Notes: generated by a model from the sequence alone, not told the origin. A stretch of 64,000 nt of DNA from Effrenium voratum (GCA_963377175.1 CAUJNA010002824.1:62975-126974); one strand, 5' to 3'; positions 35,101 to 44,518 are shown, counted from the stretch's first letter. Translations and numbers: made by a program.

Positions 35101-37686
35101 ACAGAGGACCTGCGGTTTTGCGGGTTCGAATTCTCTCATGATGAGCAAGGGATCCGGATGCATCAGGAGTCCTACACGGCAGACCTACTGGACCGGCATC
35201 ACATCGCCAAGGGTGGCACGCTGGGAGGAGTGGGGATTCCGGAGGAGGAAGGGCCCCCGAGTCCTGAAGATGTGCGGCAGGCGCAAGTCATCACTGGAGA
35301 GCTGTTGTGGCTTTCTTCGAGGACGAGGCCGGACATCACCTACGCGGTAGCCGTGATGGGACAGTGGACTACGAAGAGACCTCGGGGGGTCACGAGGATT
35401 GGAGAGAAGGTGCTGCAGTACCTGTGGAGGACGTCACGGGAAGGTTTGCGGTACCAACGTCTTGGTGCTGGAGATTATGGGCCGGACCATCAACAGCATC
35501 GTGAACGTCGACGAGATGCAGTGGAGGCCTACGCGGATGCTTCTTTTGGAGCCCATGAGCACAAGTCGATCTCGGGATTGGCCGTGTACTACTCCGGCTG
35601 CCCCGTCTTCTGGGCTACGACGCGACAGGCGTGTATTGCGCTTAGTACGGCGGAAAGCGAGCTGGCGGCGCTCATTGAAGCCTGGACGGCTTTGAGGGGA
35701 GTTGGTGGCTTGGTGGAGGAACTGGAGGAGAAGCCCGCGGAGCTTAGGCTCTACAGCGACAGTAGTGCGGCCCTGGCCATTGTCAACGGGAGCTCGGGAA
35801 GCTGGAGGACGAGACATTTGAGGATCCGGGCTGCGGCGCTTTCGGAGGCGGTCAAGCTCGGTGATGTCCAGCTTCAACATGTTCCTGGGCAGAGTCTGGT
35901 CGCGGACGGCTTCACGAAACAGCTTGGGGCCTCGCCGTTTGGGCGCTTCAAGGAGTCATTGGGCTTCTATGGTGGGGCGGTGGAGAGCGGTGAGAGCCCG
36001 GTGGAGGTTGTCAAGGTGAAGAAGATGGAAAGCAGTCGAGACAGGAGGTTGGAGAAAGTCCTGGGATTGCTGGTGGTGGCCTCTACATGCGTGGAGCTGA
36101 CGGAGGCGAAGGAGATGGACCTTGGAGAAGAAGGAGGTGGCTACTGGTGGCTGGTGGTGATCGTCGCTGTGGTCATCTTGCTGAAGCTGGTCAAGGAGCT
36201 TGGAGTGGTGGCACTGCGGAACTGCTTGCGAAAAGAGGAAGAGCTGCGGTTCCAGAGAACCTGTGCAGAAGCGGTGATGCCGGAAAGGCCAACGGAGAGC
36301 TCAGCCGGGGTGAACCTTTTCGCGGTAAACAGAGTGGTGGTGCCGGCGGAGAGCTACACGCTGGTGAGGACGGGCGTGAAGGCACAGTTACCCCGAGGAA
36401 CGTGCGGGAGGATCACAACGGTGGCCAGCTTGGCTTTGAGAGGAGTTGAAACGGGATCCGCTGTCATTGAACGCGACTTCCGTGGAGAGGTGAGGATTTT
36501 GGTCAGGAACCATGGACCCCAGGACTACGTCATCGAGCCGGAAGAGGCGGTAGCGCAATTGGTGCTGGAGAAGGTTTCCCTGGCCAAGATCAAGGAGGTG
36601 AAGGAGTTAGACGGGCCTGTGAAGAAGCAGACAGAGGAGGTTGGTCCTTCGGTGAGATCGTTGGTGGTCGAGAAGGCGGGTGCTTCGTCAGGGAGATCGT
36701 CTATGAATTGGATGACGCCGGAGGTGAAAGGCTTTGGGAATGTGGGTGAGGGGTTGCGGCTGCGAAAGGTTGCACCAGCCGGTGGTGGAGATGGTCCTCC
36801 GGAGGTGACAGAAAGGCCATCGCAGGATGAACCTGGTGAAGATGAATGGGAGGTCGAGTTCCGCGAGAATGAGATTAGACTTTCCCGCATTCACATGGTG
36901 CCGCGCTACTGGGACTACATTCCGAGGCCTAGAGAGCTTCCACCCGGCATCAACTTTGAGGACTTGGACTACATCAGGATCTCCGAGATCGCTCCGGACG
37001 CTGAGAACGGCATGACCTGGGAGAGGATGGTCGAGAATTGGCAAGAAGAGCACTGGGAGAGGAGGACGCCATGGACGGGGTCTTCAAACTTCAGGGTCTT
37101 GAGGCGGCCCGAAGCCGGAGTGAGGAGCTCGAGTTCAAGTGGTCCGGGGCAACAACCTCCTGGGAACGGAGGAGGTGGAGAATCGGGATCAAGGCCCTCT
37201 GGTTTTACGGGAGGGGATTCCTCGGCGATTGGATCAGGGACATCGGCATCTACCGGAGGTGGTGGCGGTGGCATTGATGGGGCGGCAAACAAGCGGCCTA
37301 GGACGCATGGAGAGGAGATGATCTCGCGGCGAGTTGTGGGCGGTTCGAGTCAGAACATGCTGGAGATCATGCGGCGCGCTTTCTTTCAGGACCTTGAGGA
37401 GAGCGCGGTGGTCATGTTGTCCCATCCGCCTAAGGGGACACGGGACGAGTGGATTGAGGTGCCCCTTCCTGGCCTTGGAGAGATTGGCATCCAGGTTCAC
37501 AGGAAGGAGCGCGTGAAGCTCTTCGACACGGAGAAGGAGGGCTACGAGGGAACGAAGCGCACCATTGCCTGGTCCGTTGGAGGAGGGCTGTGGGTGGATC
37601 TGTCGCCCCGGAAAGGGCGGCGCGAGAAGTTCGAGAAGGGCAAATGGGTGGGCTACACCATCTTCAAGAAGAGCTGGGGGGTTTGA
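29140..37686 (+). CDS. Copia gag-pol polyprotein with MTase-like and dUTPase-like domains
   Basis: Single 2848-residue frame, ATG 47 bp after the LTR. By rough residue: Gly/Pro-rich linker 120-310; gag helical region about 320-520; CCCH finger from C605 (C-x8-C-x5-C-x3-H); CCHC knuckle C634-C647; protease DGGATHS at D748; methyltransferase-like region 930-1125 (LHLYSGP, GPPC with C994, ENPQDP at E1062); integrase zinc site HxxxH/CxxC about 1195-1205, then D1233, D1454 and E1490 (exact DD35E spacing for the last two). The D1233-D1454 gap holds an acidic insertion. RT has GVDVKTAF (D1846) and YIDD (1953-1956). RNase H has D2133, E2172, D2207 and D2256. A membrane segment lies near 2335-2350. 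A dUTPase-like fold spans about 2388-2480, followed by a 370-residue tail of unknown role. Fused gag and pol need no frameshift. GC3-rich codon use matches the coding islands. Confidence 0.95.
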   Translation: MASSAGSAQTADSPETAMVPWQPSREDAVPLGPAVAVNPFWSEKAKEEAQLKALRPKDLPEVEEEQGSLVSPGALPVGSIYSAEIPAGGLDELLGAFKQVITQNQALWQEMKSLKEQVREGGGSKAMKELGDAPRGPEMGPGVDAPRAAPGGGDLLGLPGGGGVGGPLVLRARQGGPGDQSGYQTPTALAGAYGGAPPGGGPRERRADDGPGGLHPEQPQGGEPGRGGAHRGGGQGPGDPSEGALLPGYGNGWVTGRQDAGLRGEGQPPGHEGGGFGAAGRHADQHLPGGGFHGGWPYGAGGPGGPGGSAAAMNPWMGGWTPGETVRTVELPALGEVKEGELGSLVVGDWLMLISPVMKDLTVSSGAWWDQVLAVAAEAYAQWLQADPLQRLHIRPRAVEDEGGRWSRVAQRAQAMLVAALPPGLKAEVLAERAATAWEILFRVFTRYQPGGLAERSQLLRGLVEPRVPTTLSEVVDGVRTWKRWLARTRELKVAIPDATLLVGALDRFVGMVTKHSGQAMFRLNAARAGLRVDVAPSLEAVAQLADVVLAEGEAALHGASTSSTTTAKVKALVTKDGGGWEKGKDSPKGGGKGKGKDASAAPVCRFFLTDGGCKKGADCTYKHEFDGDKRGRCWNCGGTSHTRKDCPVKVRKPRDGDGGAKNFSENDVKGQAVKKVEVDASAPTTGGGEGSPASGAGKTSQSDGSDGEAVRGLIQEAAGLLKSLRGPELRRIQVSSLEVKNKRALLDGGATHSLRQCVSAQEWEEAREVEVHLAQGTVSLRLIPWTRTLLTTEEVQPIVPLGYLVQRGYSVKWEEDRFQLTDQHGRTLDTALEGGCPTVDESLGLELIKELELEALKHQMRLMALRGKPLTTQEEEKVGLEMVKWLRRLRELFPEVPERILERLPPRSEWTSLPWNRRTRRRIQKAKEVILHLYSGPDAKFWEKELETADRVVLCIDLELGEGQDVGKDGVMAYLMELCASGKVKQILAGPPCRTISRMRFVQPGPPPLRTRDGEERFGRHGLPQVLMDKVDGDTVLWLRPMLLYMVAEEASSSKVGFLAENPQDPESYVEGGQRAAEARERYPSYWAWDEWKRFKKAYKMKEYHFDQGPFGHAKTKPTTIGTNMEMLEQLDGVRGGGSDKGPLGKTLEERMAASKKWAAWAPGMKKAIATAVRIGLEQVKLKGLSAEQWKAHLANDHLPFHRGCRTCLEGAGKARYHRRVVSPESYTLAVDLAGPFKPGRDQEGVGRYIVVGTYTVPVTRQGRMLMHLAPEHLAWLEGPGRGDVPEAVKEMKRWRKRDYDVKKLRGTGAGGPAWKFVKWRLSVDLDTHEILESKSMVGEDQKAMQTEIDKQRNLFTVLYYQEEEGDLEGPRGEEDMELDPAGDDEAVEEEEEPSPDDGEEWLKKIEKEEDFEVRQLTLVEIVKTRGEALEAVAKMTTKLRYHGLPVRRLHSDRAGEFTSKRAKKWAMERLIMRTFTDGSSWKMNGRAEAEVGFIKRLTKTLLKGSGVEENLWPLAARHAGERRWRSQLEAMNYPVKPLRAFGSVAMAKTKAWNHRSKDWEATREEVTILGPDVTMSASSGGYFVQGEDGNFFHTTDVIETEEPPEEEGPLAGGAGAEDGWPGGGGPRRRITSKRPPALEDREWEPDLRTLVMECQARGRHMMEEEWRLEEEQGADHDMVKTTVGMLAEEDARVGAWLAAMQRAEDLDSEETCARKATEEEVFLQTKTYALADVRKEVEKWRPSMVEERAALLNSGVIRAINQREAEALKKEALEKGIPYDRVPGKAVFTRKAATGRRKCRGVACGNFMSERPAADTYAGGIDASQVRAMVAAGAQRGWTLAGVDVKTAFLQVPPGRSKDIVVVNPPTIFQECQITEPGELWAVEGSVYGLTTSPKDWANHRDETMGAINWEMEDDEGTWACWFEKTKEVNLWRIKSSRHGQDETVGYMAVYIDDLLITGDRGAVAATLLKIRRVWDTSDPEWLSETEDLRFCGFEFSHDEQGIRMHQESYTADLLDRHHIAKGGTLGGVGIPEEEGPPSPEDVRQAQVITGELLWLSSRTRPDITYAVAVMGQWTTKRPRGVTRIGEKVLQYLWRTSREGLRYQRLGAGDYGPDHQQHRERRRDAVEAYADASFGAHEHKSISGLAVYYSGCPVFWATTRQACIALSTAESELAALIEAWTALRGVGGLVEELEEKPAELRLYSDSSAALAIVNGSSGSWRTRHLRIRAAALSEAVKLGDVQLQHVPGQSLVADGFTKQLGASPFGRFKESLGFYGGAVESGESPVEVVKVKKMESSRDRRLEKVLGLLVVASTCVELTEAKEMDLGEEGGGYWWLVVIVAVVILLKLVKELGVVALRNCLRKEEELRFQRTCAEAVMPERPTESSAGVNLFAVNRVVVPAESYTLVRTGVKAQLPRGTCGRITTVASLALRGVETGSAVIERDFRGEVRILVRNHGPQDYVIEPEEAVAQLVLEKVSLAKIKEVKELDGPVKKQTEEVGPSVRSLVVEKAGASSGRSSMNWMTPEVKGFGNVGEGLRLRKVAPAGGGDGPPEVTERPSQDEPGEDEWEVEFRENEIRLSRIHMVPRYWDYIPRPRELPPGINFEDLDYIRISEIAPDAENGMTWERMVENWQEEHWERRTPWTGSSNFRVLRRPEAGVRSSSSSGPGQQPPGNGGGGESGSRPSGFTGGDSSAIGSGTSASTGGGGGGIDGAANKRPRTHGEEMISRRVVGGSSQNMLEIMRRAFFQDLEESAVVMLSHPPKGTRDEWIEVPLPGLGEIGIQVHRKERVKLFDTEKEGYEGTKRTIAWSVGGGLWVDLSPRKGRREKFEKGKWVGYTIFKKSWGV

Positions 37687-37714
37687 GCAGGTTCTTTTTC
37701 CGGGTGAGACCCTT

Positions 37715-37728
37715 AAAAGAAGGGGGAG
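37715..37728 (+). promoter_or_regulatory. Polypurine tract
   Basis: AAAAGAAGGGGGAG ends exactly where the 3' LTR begins. It is the expected primer site for plus-strand DNA synthesis. Confidence 0.9.
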
Positions 37729-37816
37729 CCCTGATGTTTGAGTTGCGGATGAAATCACTGGGCATGACAGCCCCTTTTTGGCCGAAGAAGGAAAATAGCC
37801 TGCAGTTAGTTGAGTG
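37729..37816 (+). repeat. Copia 3' LTR (88 bp)
   Basis: Identical to the 5' LTR at 29005-29092. Its start is fixed independently by the polypurine tract. Confidence 0.9.
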
Positions 37817-37821
37817 GAAAC
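37817..37821 (+). repeat. Copia target-site duplication, right
   Basis: GAAAC, matching 29000-29004. Confidence 0.85.
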
Positions 37822-37929
37822 AACTAAACACCCCCCCCCCCCAAAAAAAAAGAAAAAGAAAGAAAAACGGGTGATTCGCTGGGACCCGTTCCGTGTAAAA
37901 GTATTTCCCCCCCGCTGTGAATGGATCTT

Positions 37930-38120
37930 TCGCCGGGGCCGGGCCGCCGCTCGAGGGCCCCTCGGCCTGAGGAGTCGCAGCGCCTGGCGCCACTCACCCG
38001 CCGTGGCGCAGGCGCTGATGGCGCCGCTGGCGCTCACCACGTCCAGCGCCCCCCGCCCGAGCTTCCGCCGCGCCGCCTGGCGGGTGGCGGAGGAGCGGCT
38101 TTCCGGAGGGTTCCAGGACC
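37930..38120 (-). CDS. PPR-motif exon 3 (approximate limits)
   Basis: Reads ARRKLGRGALDVVSASGAIS then ACATAGEWRQALRLLRPRGP, a PPR repeat (DVVSxxxAISACxxxGEWRQALRLL) in very GC-rich DNA. Limits are approximate. It lies 110 bp beyond the copia 3' end, so the retrotransposon inserted in the intron just downstream of this exon. Confidence 0.55.
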
Positions 38121-38275
38121 GCCTGCGGTCCATATCCTGGTGCCTTTTTGTTTTGACCCATACACATGTGACTTTCTTGACCAGAACCCCATTTTTTCCC
38201 GGTCAAGATGCTTTCGGAAGAGCGCATCTTCGCTTCCATGTAGTTCAGCCGCGTTTCGCTGGCCACGCTGATCAC

Positions 38276-38364
38276 TTCGTTTTGCCTGGAAGAGGCACAG
38301 CGCGATCTGCCAGCAGCTCGCTTTGCCGCATGTGCTGATGGCGGCGCTGTAGTTGTAGATGGTC
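38276..38364 (-). CDS. PPR-motif exon 2
   Basis: Reads TIYNYSAAISTCGKASCWQI then ALCLFQAKR. One PPR repeat with a strong acceptor, TTTGCTTACAG|, and a GTGATC donor. Confidence 0.65.
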
Positions 38365-38418
38365 CTGTAAGCAAACCATCCCGTGAAACCCAATCCAAAG
38401 CCCAATCCATCTGTAGAA

Positions 38419-38541
38419 TCCTTGGTTGACGTTGGAAGGGGAGCAACTTTGAAAACTTTAGCAGTTCAGTGGGGATTTCCCACTAAACCACAATAGGCAA
38501 AAAATGTAAAATGTTTCCCAACAGCAACCATGAATCTCCGT
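38419..38541 (+). repeat. Dispersed repeat shared with 44519-44606
   Basis: Both copies start CTTGGTTGACGTTGGA, contain TTAGCAGTT(C/A)AGTGGGG and TTTCCCAAC, and end CAACCATG(A/T)AT. The ends resemble a weak inverted repeat (TTGGTTG / CAACCA). Possibly another small TIR family. Confidence 0.6.
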
Positions 38542-38553
38542 TTGAGGGGCTCT

Positions 38554-38597
38554 ATTTGGGTAATCCAGGGGCTCTATTTGGGTAATCCAGAGGCTCA
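38554..38597. repeat. Tandem pair GGGGCTCTATTTGGGTAATC
   Basis: Two adjacent 22-bp copies, followed by a partial third (GAGGCTCATACC). Confidence 0.8.
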
Positions 38598-39538
38598 TAC
38601 CAGGGCTTCTTTAGTTCTGGCGTATTGAACACATTCAGCTGTATGAATGAGAATGCCCTGTGCTCTTCAGCTGTCCGTTCTGGACAAATTGCCAAAACCA
38701 AATCCGGGATTGGGCAGCTTGTCTTTCTTTAGTTCTCCCCCCCAACACGGCTGCGGGTTTTCCTTTGGTTTCCCCTTACCAAAAGGGGGTAACAAAAAAG
38801 ACGCCCCCAAATCAGCGGTTTGGAGTTGGATTTGAACCCCTGGTTCCTGGATCTTGCAAATGGGAAACCCCTCCTTGACCAGCCGGAACCGTTCGACGTT
38901 CGGGGAATGGTCCTGGTTTGGAGCATGGACAGTTGGGACCGGGTCACTGGCCAAAACGTCGAACGGTTCCACGTGAACGACAGCTGTGCTTTCAGGGACA
39001 AGAAGCGGGTCCGGCCAGGGAACAAGACCACTTGGGATATTGCACAACCTAGAACATGTTCCCAGGCGAAACATTGACACATAGAATGTTGCTTGCGAGA
39101 AAAACACTTCCATCAGAAAACATGTTGGGAATCATTCCAGCGACCACAAACTACCTGCGTTGCTTGAGCTGCAAAAGAGATTCACCGCGTGGCTTGGGCA
39201 GTCTGACAGGCTTTTGTTACATACAATACACTTCTCGCATTTGATTGTGCAACAAATTAGACTGGGCTCGGGAACGCACACACAAAGAACGGAATGCCCA
39301 AATAAAAAACAAACCAAGCGAACAAACAACAACGGAAAGTCCACCCAACAATAGTGGACCACAGGAATGGCAAAAAGCAGAATGGAATTGCAGCCCAAGA
39401 CTCCCTCCACCCCCCCCAAAACCACCCTACACCACCCACCCTACACCACCCAAAACCACTCGAAAAACACCTAAAACCACCCCAAACCACACAAAAACCA
39501 ACCGCCCTCCCACCTCCACAAACCCTAAATGCCAACAC

Positions 39539-39628
39539 CCCGCAGGATGCCGAGCTTCGGCTGTGGCACCGCAGCGAAGAGCAGCAAGGCCTCTTGCCAA
39601 AGGTTCTGCCGTGCGAGCGCGGTGATGC
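39539..39628 (-). CDS. PPR-motif exon 1 (most upstream seen)
   Basis: Reads ITALARQNLWQEALLLFAAV then PQPKLGIL, the second half of a PPR repeat (ITALARQxxWQEALLLFxxV). Acceptor TTTTTCCGCCGAG| and donor GTGTTG fit the minus strand. An additional upstream candidate exon with donor GACAG|GTAGGC ends at 40481. Confidence 0.55.
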
Positions 39629-40275
39629 CTCGGCGGAAAAATCTGCTTGTGGCTGGACAAATCCGGCATGGGTTGGGATGGGAAACCAGGTACCACCCGT
39701 GCAAAACGAATCATCCACAGAGACCCCTCGTCTCCAAATAGGAACCCACATGAACCCCCCCCTTTTCCGGCACGTTTTGGGCTGAAACACAAAGAGCAAA
39801 GCTATCGGAGCATAGCTCCTCCGGCTTAGCCATTGATCGCTGTTTTTTCTGAAGTGTTCAGAAGAGGTTCTTCGCAGGTCCGCTCAGCATAAACAGAACA
39901 AGAGCAAGTCACACACACACTACAAAAGGAAAACACGCATAACACAAAATCTAATAATAATGAGAGGCTAGCAGTTGAATGGGAAAGCGTCTCTGACCAG
40001 TCAACGCAATGCACCAGACAAATGCAAGAACGATATTCCGCTGTTCCCAAAGTTGTCATTCTTCGTTCGTGTGCCTTGCTCTTTGTACGACATTCCTTCT
40101 CCATATCTTGGGGTCACAAATCTGTCAAACAAACACGTTTCAGGGGCCCCCCAACCGACTCCAAAACATCCAGCAACGTTCAGGATCATTTGGAGTTCAT
40201 TGGCTTTGGTTTTTTTGGCGTGGGAGGTCTGGGAGAATTCGCTGAATCAAACTTCGCTGGCCAAATGAGTCATAG

Positions 40276-40392
40276 TCAAAACCCGGTATTAAAATGGTCG
40301 ACCCAGAACCATGCTTCAAGAACTAAGAAGGCGGCCGCAGCTATTTCTGGTTGGGATTGTCCCTTACTAACCTTCATCTACCCAGGTTTTGA
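40276..40392 (+). mobile_element. TIR-5 copy
   Basis: Starts TCAAAACCCGGTATTAAA and ends CTACCCAGGTTTTGA. The right end has one change that creates CCCAG. The upstream frame (...ESNFAGQMSHSQNP) ends at the same point in the element as in the 17430 copy. Confidence 0.85.
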
Positions 40393-40480
40393 TTGTGGCT
40401 CTAATTGCATTGGGAAAAGGTGCCAGCAGGTGCTTCCGCGTTGTGCTGGATTTCCAGCACTCAGGTGAGCTCAGGCCTAC

Positions 40481-40562
40481 CTGTCACACAGGAACTGCAG
40501 CCAATGCGCCAAGTTGCCCAATGTGTAGGCTTTCATGGCTTCGCGAAGATCATCCTGGTTGA
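40481..40562 (-). CDS. Possible exon, unknown product
   Basis: Reads QDDLREAMKAYTLGNLAHWL then QFLCDR and ends at GACAG|GTAGGC, a good donor. It may be an N-terminal exon of the PPR gene downstream, or belong to another gene. Confidence 0.3.
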
Positions 40563-40589
40563 CTACATCGCAAGTGAAGCAACAACATC

Positions 40590-41290
40590 CAACCGCTGAA
40601 CCCATGCTTCATATTCGTTCATACTGCCTAAGAATAGCTGCAATCTCTTTCACATGCAACAATCTCCTCCATATTCACTACTCTAATAAATCGCGGCGAA
40701 GTTTTCAAGCTTTCCAGCTTGTTCCCTTCTATTCTCCAAGTATCTGGGCATCTTCATCCAGAACGGAACCCCGGAACCCCGACAAAATCAGCCCGGACCC
40801 GGAAACACCCGGGTTTCACGGTGTTTCACGGAGGTTCTGGAAACCGGGTCACGCGCCAAAGGTGCAGGCGCCTAAATCGTTAGACCGGGGTGGGGTGCTA
40901 AACCAAATTAAGTCACAATCATACAAGAAACATGTGCCCCTCATACTGTGGGCAAACGAAACACCCTGCACCACCCTATAACGGGATACACCACCTACCA
41001 ACTGGTGCAAAATTTTGCCCATCAGTGTAAATTACTTATAGCCCCTCTTATTATGCAGGGCTCCCAAGATATAACAGGGAGGTTCCCCTGTGATGCAAGG
41101 GCAAGGGGGAGTATGGGCATGTGTCAGAATAGGGGGACACCTTCGCTGAAATGGTTTCCTTGTTAAACCCACCTCGGTTTTAAGTATACTCTGAAAAAAA
41201 AAACCTGGAACCTCAAACCAATCGTTGCCCCCAGTAATCCGCCGACCCCTTTCTCCAAAGGGGAGGCGCATGGGAAGGGCTTGTCTTTGT
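40590..41290. other. No recognisable gene
   Basis: Low-complexity intergenic or intron-like sequence with short overlapping frames only. Confidence 0.5.
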
Positions 41291-41389
41291 CCTGGTCTTA
41301 GTGATGATTATCATCACCGCTGATGTTGGGTGATGGTTCACAGCATCCGGATCATCATTACCGTGGCGCTCTTCCTTTTTTCATGTACG

Positions 41390-41656
41390 TTTCAAGTGTG
41401 CCGTTAGACCCGACTGGACATGCAGAGGATGCGTTGTCATGATTGTCATGCTGCTGATGCTGGGGATGCATACTGATGACGTGAAATGCTGGTGATGATG
41501 AGGATGCGTAGTGATGAGTATCATCAGGATGATAAACATGATGACGAAAATGATGATGATGAAAATGATATCCATGATGATGATGATGCTGATGATCGTG
41601 ATGGATGAAAATGATGGTGGTGTTCGTCATCATCATGTTCATGTTCATCATCATCA

Positions 41657-41714
<58 letters not shown>

Positions 41715-42706
41715 GTTCATCATCATCACCACATCATCGTTTTCATCATCATGTTCCTCATCGTGTTCATCTTTCAAGTGTGCCGTTAGAACTGCTGATG
41801 CTGGGGATGCATAGTGATGACGTGAACTGCTGGTGATGCTGAGGATGCGTAGCAATGATTATCATCAGGATGATGCTGATGATGATGATGATGAACATGA
41901 TGATGAAAATGATGATGAGGATAAACATGATGATGATGAACATGATGGGGATGATGAACATGATGATGATGATGAAGATGATGAACACCATCACTTTCAT
42001 CATCATGTTCATCATGGACATCAATGATGAACACCACCATCATCAGTTTCATCATCATCATCATCATTTGCATCATCATGTTCTGGCGCTCTTCTTTCGT
42101 TACTGGAATGCAAATAAAGCGTTGTCATGACCGGGGATGCATAGTGATGAACATGATGAGGAACATGATGATGAAAATGATGATGATGATGATGATGAAC
42201 ATGATGATGAAAATAATGATGATGATGATGATGATGAACATGATGAGTAAAATGGTGGTGATGATGATGATGATGAACATTATGAACATGATGAACATGA
42301 TGATGAAAATGATGATGGTGTTCATCCTCATTCATCATACTCATCATCATCTGATTCATCATCATGTTCATCACTGTCATCATCATCATCATCATCATTT
42401 TCATCATCATCATCATCTTCATCATCAACATGTTGATCATCATCATCATCATGTTTTCAAATGTGCCGTTAGACCCGAGAAGAAATGCAGAAGATGCGTT
42501 GTCATGATTGTCATGATATCTGCTCATTAACTGCTGGTGATGCTGAAGATGCGTAGTGATGATTATGATCAGGATGATGATGAACATGATGATGAAAAAT
42601 GATGATGAACATGATGATGAAAATGATCCTGATGATGGACATGAAAAACATGATGATCATGATGAACATGATGATGGAAATGATGATGATGATGATGATG
42701 ATGGAA

Positions 42707-42741
<35 letters not shown>

Positions 42742-43554
42742 ATGGTGGTGTTCATCATCATCCTCATCATAATCATTTTCATCATCATGTTCATCATCAT
42801 TATCATCATCATCCTCTTTATTCTATACTATACATTTCAAGTGTAGCGTTAGAGAGCATTGGTGATGCAGAGGATGCGTCGTCATGATTATCATCATGAC
42901 TACTTGTTCATCAGGTTCATCATCATCATCATCATCATCATGTTCATTGAACACACATCACTTTCATCATCATGTTCATGAGTTTCATCATCATGTTCAT
43001 CATCATCATCATCATTTCCATCTGTTTTTCATGTTCATGTTCATCATTTTCATCATCATGTTCATCATCCATCATCATCATCATCATCATGTTCCTCATC
43101 ATCATCATCATGTTCATCATCATCATTTGCATCATCATGTTCCTCATCATGTTCAAAACCGTAGCGCTCTTCTTTTTCATATGCGTTTCAGGTGTGCCGT
43201 TAGACCCGACTGGAAATGCAGAGGATGCGTTGTCATGACTGCTGCTGATGCTGGGGATGCATAGTGATGACGTCAACTGCTGGGATGATGATGATAATGA
43301 TGATGAACATGATGAGCATTATCATGAAGATGATGATGATGATGAACATCATTTTCATCATCATGTTAAAATGCTGCTGATGATGATGAACATGATGATG
43401 AACATGATGATGAAAATGATGATGAAAATGATGAGGATGGTGAACATGATGATGAACATGATGATGAAAACAATGATGAGCTGCTGATGCTGGGGATGCA
43501 TATTGAGGACGTAACTGCTGGTGACGCTGAGGATGCGCAGTGATGATTATCAAC

Positions 43555-43594
<40 letters not shown>

Positions 43595-43630
43595 TCATGA
43601 TGAACATCATGATGAAAATGATGATGGTGG

Positions 43631-43670
<40 letters not shown>

Positions 43671-44110
43671 GTTCATCATCATCGCCATCGTCATCATCGT
43701 CATGTTCATTCCTAACGGCTTACTTCTCGCGAAGACAAAGCGATGGCACAAAGTCACAAAGTCCACACTTCGCATCCACAGCAATACATCGAAGTCTTGA
43801 GAATAAGAAAACAAACAAAAAAGGCCCCCAACATGGGTTTCCTGCCCGAGTTTCCACACACCCGAGACGGAATGCGTCGTCATAATTATCAGAACAACTG
43901 CTGGTGATGCTAAAAAATGCAAAGTAACAAATATCATCATAACTGCTGGCGATAATGCAAATGCATAGTATCAGCATCCCTAATGTTGGGAAAAATGCAT
44001 CATCAAAAACATCATCATTATCGTGCTGCTCTTCTTTGTCATATTGCTTTAAATGCGCCGTGAAACCCGCCAAAAAATGCGTAGTCATAATTGTCATAAC
44101 AACGTCCCCT
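41390..44110. repeat. (GAT)n/(ATC)n higher-order satellite
   Basis: Alternating runs of GAT and ATC triplets (with AAC/GTT variants) separated by a conserved spacer. The spacer contains GTGCCGTTAGACCCGA and GATGCGTTGTCATGAT. Spacers recur near 41396, 41777, 42463, 42840, 43192 and, decayed, 44053, giving unit lengths of about 350-380 bp or doubles. GAT and ATC arms within a unit are mutually complementary. Open frames here encode poly-Met/Ile/His/Asp and are artefacts. Confidence 0.92.
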
Positions 44111-44518
44111 GTCAGCAAGCAGGGGCCGGCGGCACAGGGCGGCAGCCCTTAAATAAATACGGCCCGTGCTCCCCCCCTCCAAACAAGAAATATTCTCTGC
44201 GCCCTAAACGCTATTCTGGGTTGACTGGACATCCTCTTAAACCAAAGGGACATAACCCATAAGATGGTTAGAGTCAGGCCCAGTTGTAGAATGTATATTT
44301 ATTGTTTGCTTCACTTTGAGCCACTGGTAAAATGTAAAATGTATCCCAAGTCCACCCCAGATAACTTTGGTGCAACAACCGTTTGAGCGATCGGGCCTCC
44401 AAGATGCGCAGCACTCTCTTCGCACCACGCCACGCGGCCTCGGCAAGTTGCTACGCGCCCAAAACCCACTGACTTGTGATTTTCACATGCTTAGTCAGGT
44501 GAGGTCCAAATTCCCATA

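Larger units (their letters stand above)
29005..37816 (+). mobile_element. Complete Ty1/copia LTR retrotransposon
   Basis: 8.8-kb element: 88-bp LTR, primer-binding site, 48-bp leader, one 8.5-kb ORF, 42-bp spacer with a polypurine tract, 88-bp LTR, flanked by GAAAC duplications. LTR identity is total over 88 bp and the ORF is intact, so insertion was recent and the copy may be competent. Domain order (protease, integrase, RT, RNase H) places it in Ty1/copia. It lies between two minus-strand PPR exons, antisense to them. The target is an A-rich tract (AACAACTAAA words on both sides). Confidence 0.95.

Noticed and set aside
29263..38446. Many minus-strand and shifted frames across the copia ORF
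   Set aside because: Shadows of a GC3-rich coding frame, except the gag-linker frame reported as a finding.
41358..43940. Met/His/Ile/Asp-rich frames up to 235 codons
   Set aside because: Products of (GAT)n/(ATC)n triplet runs in all frames; no gene.
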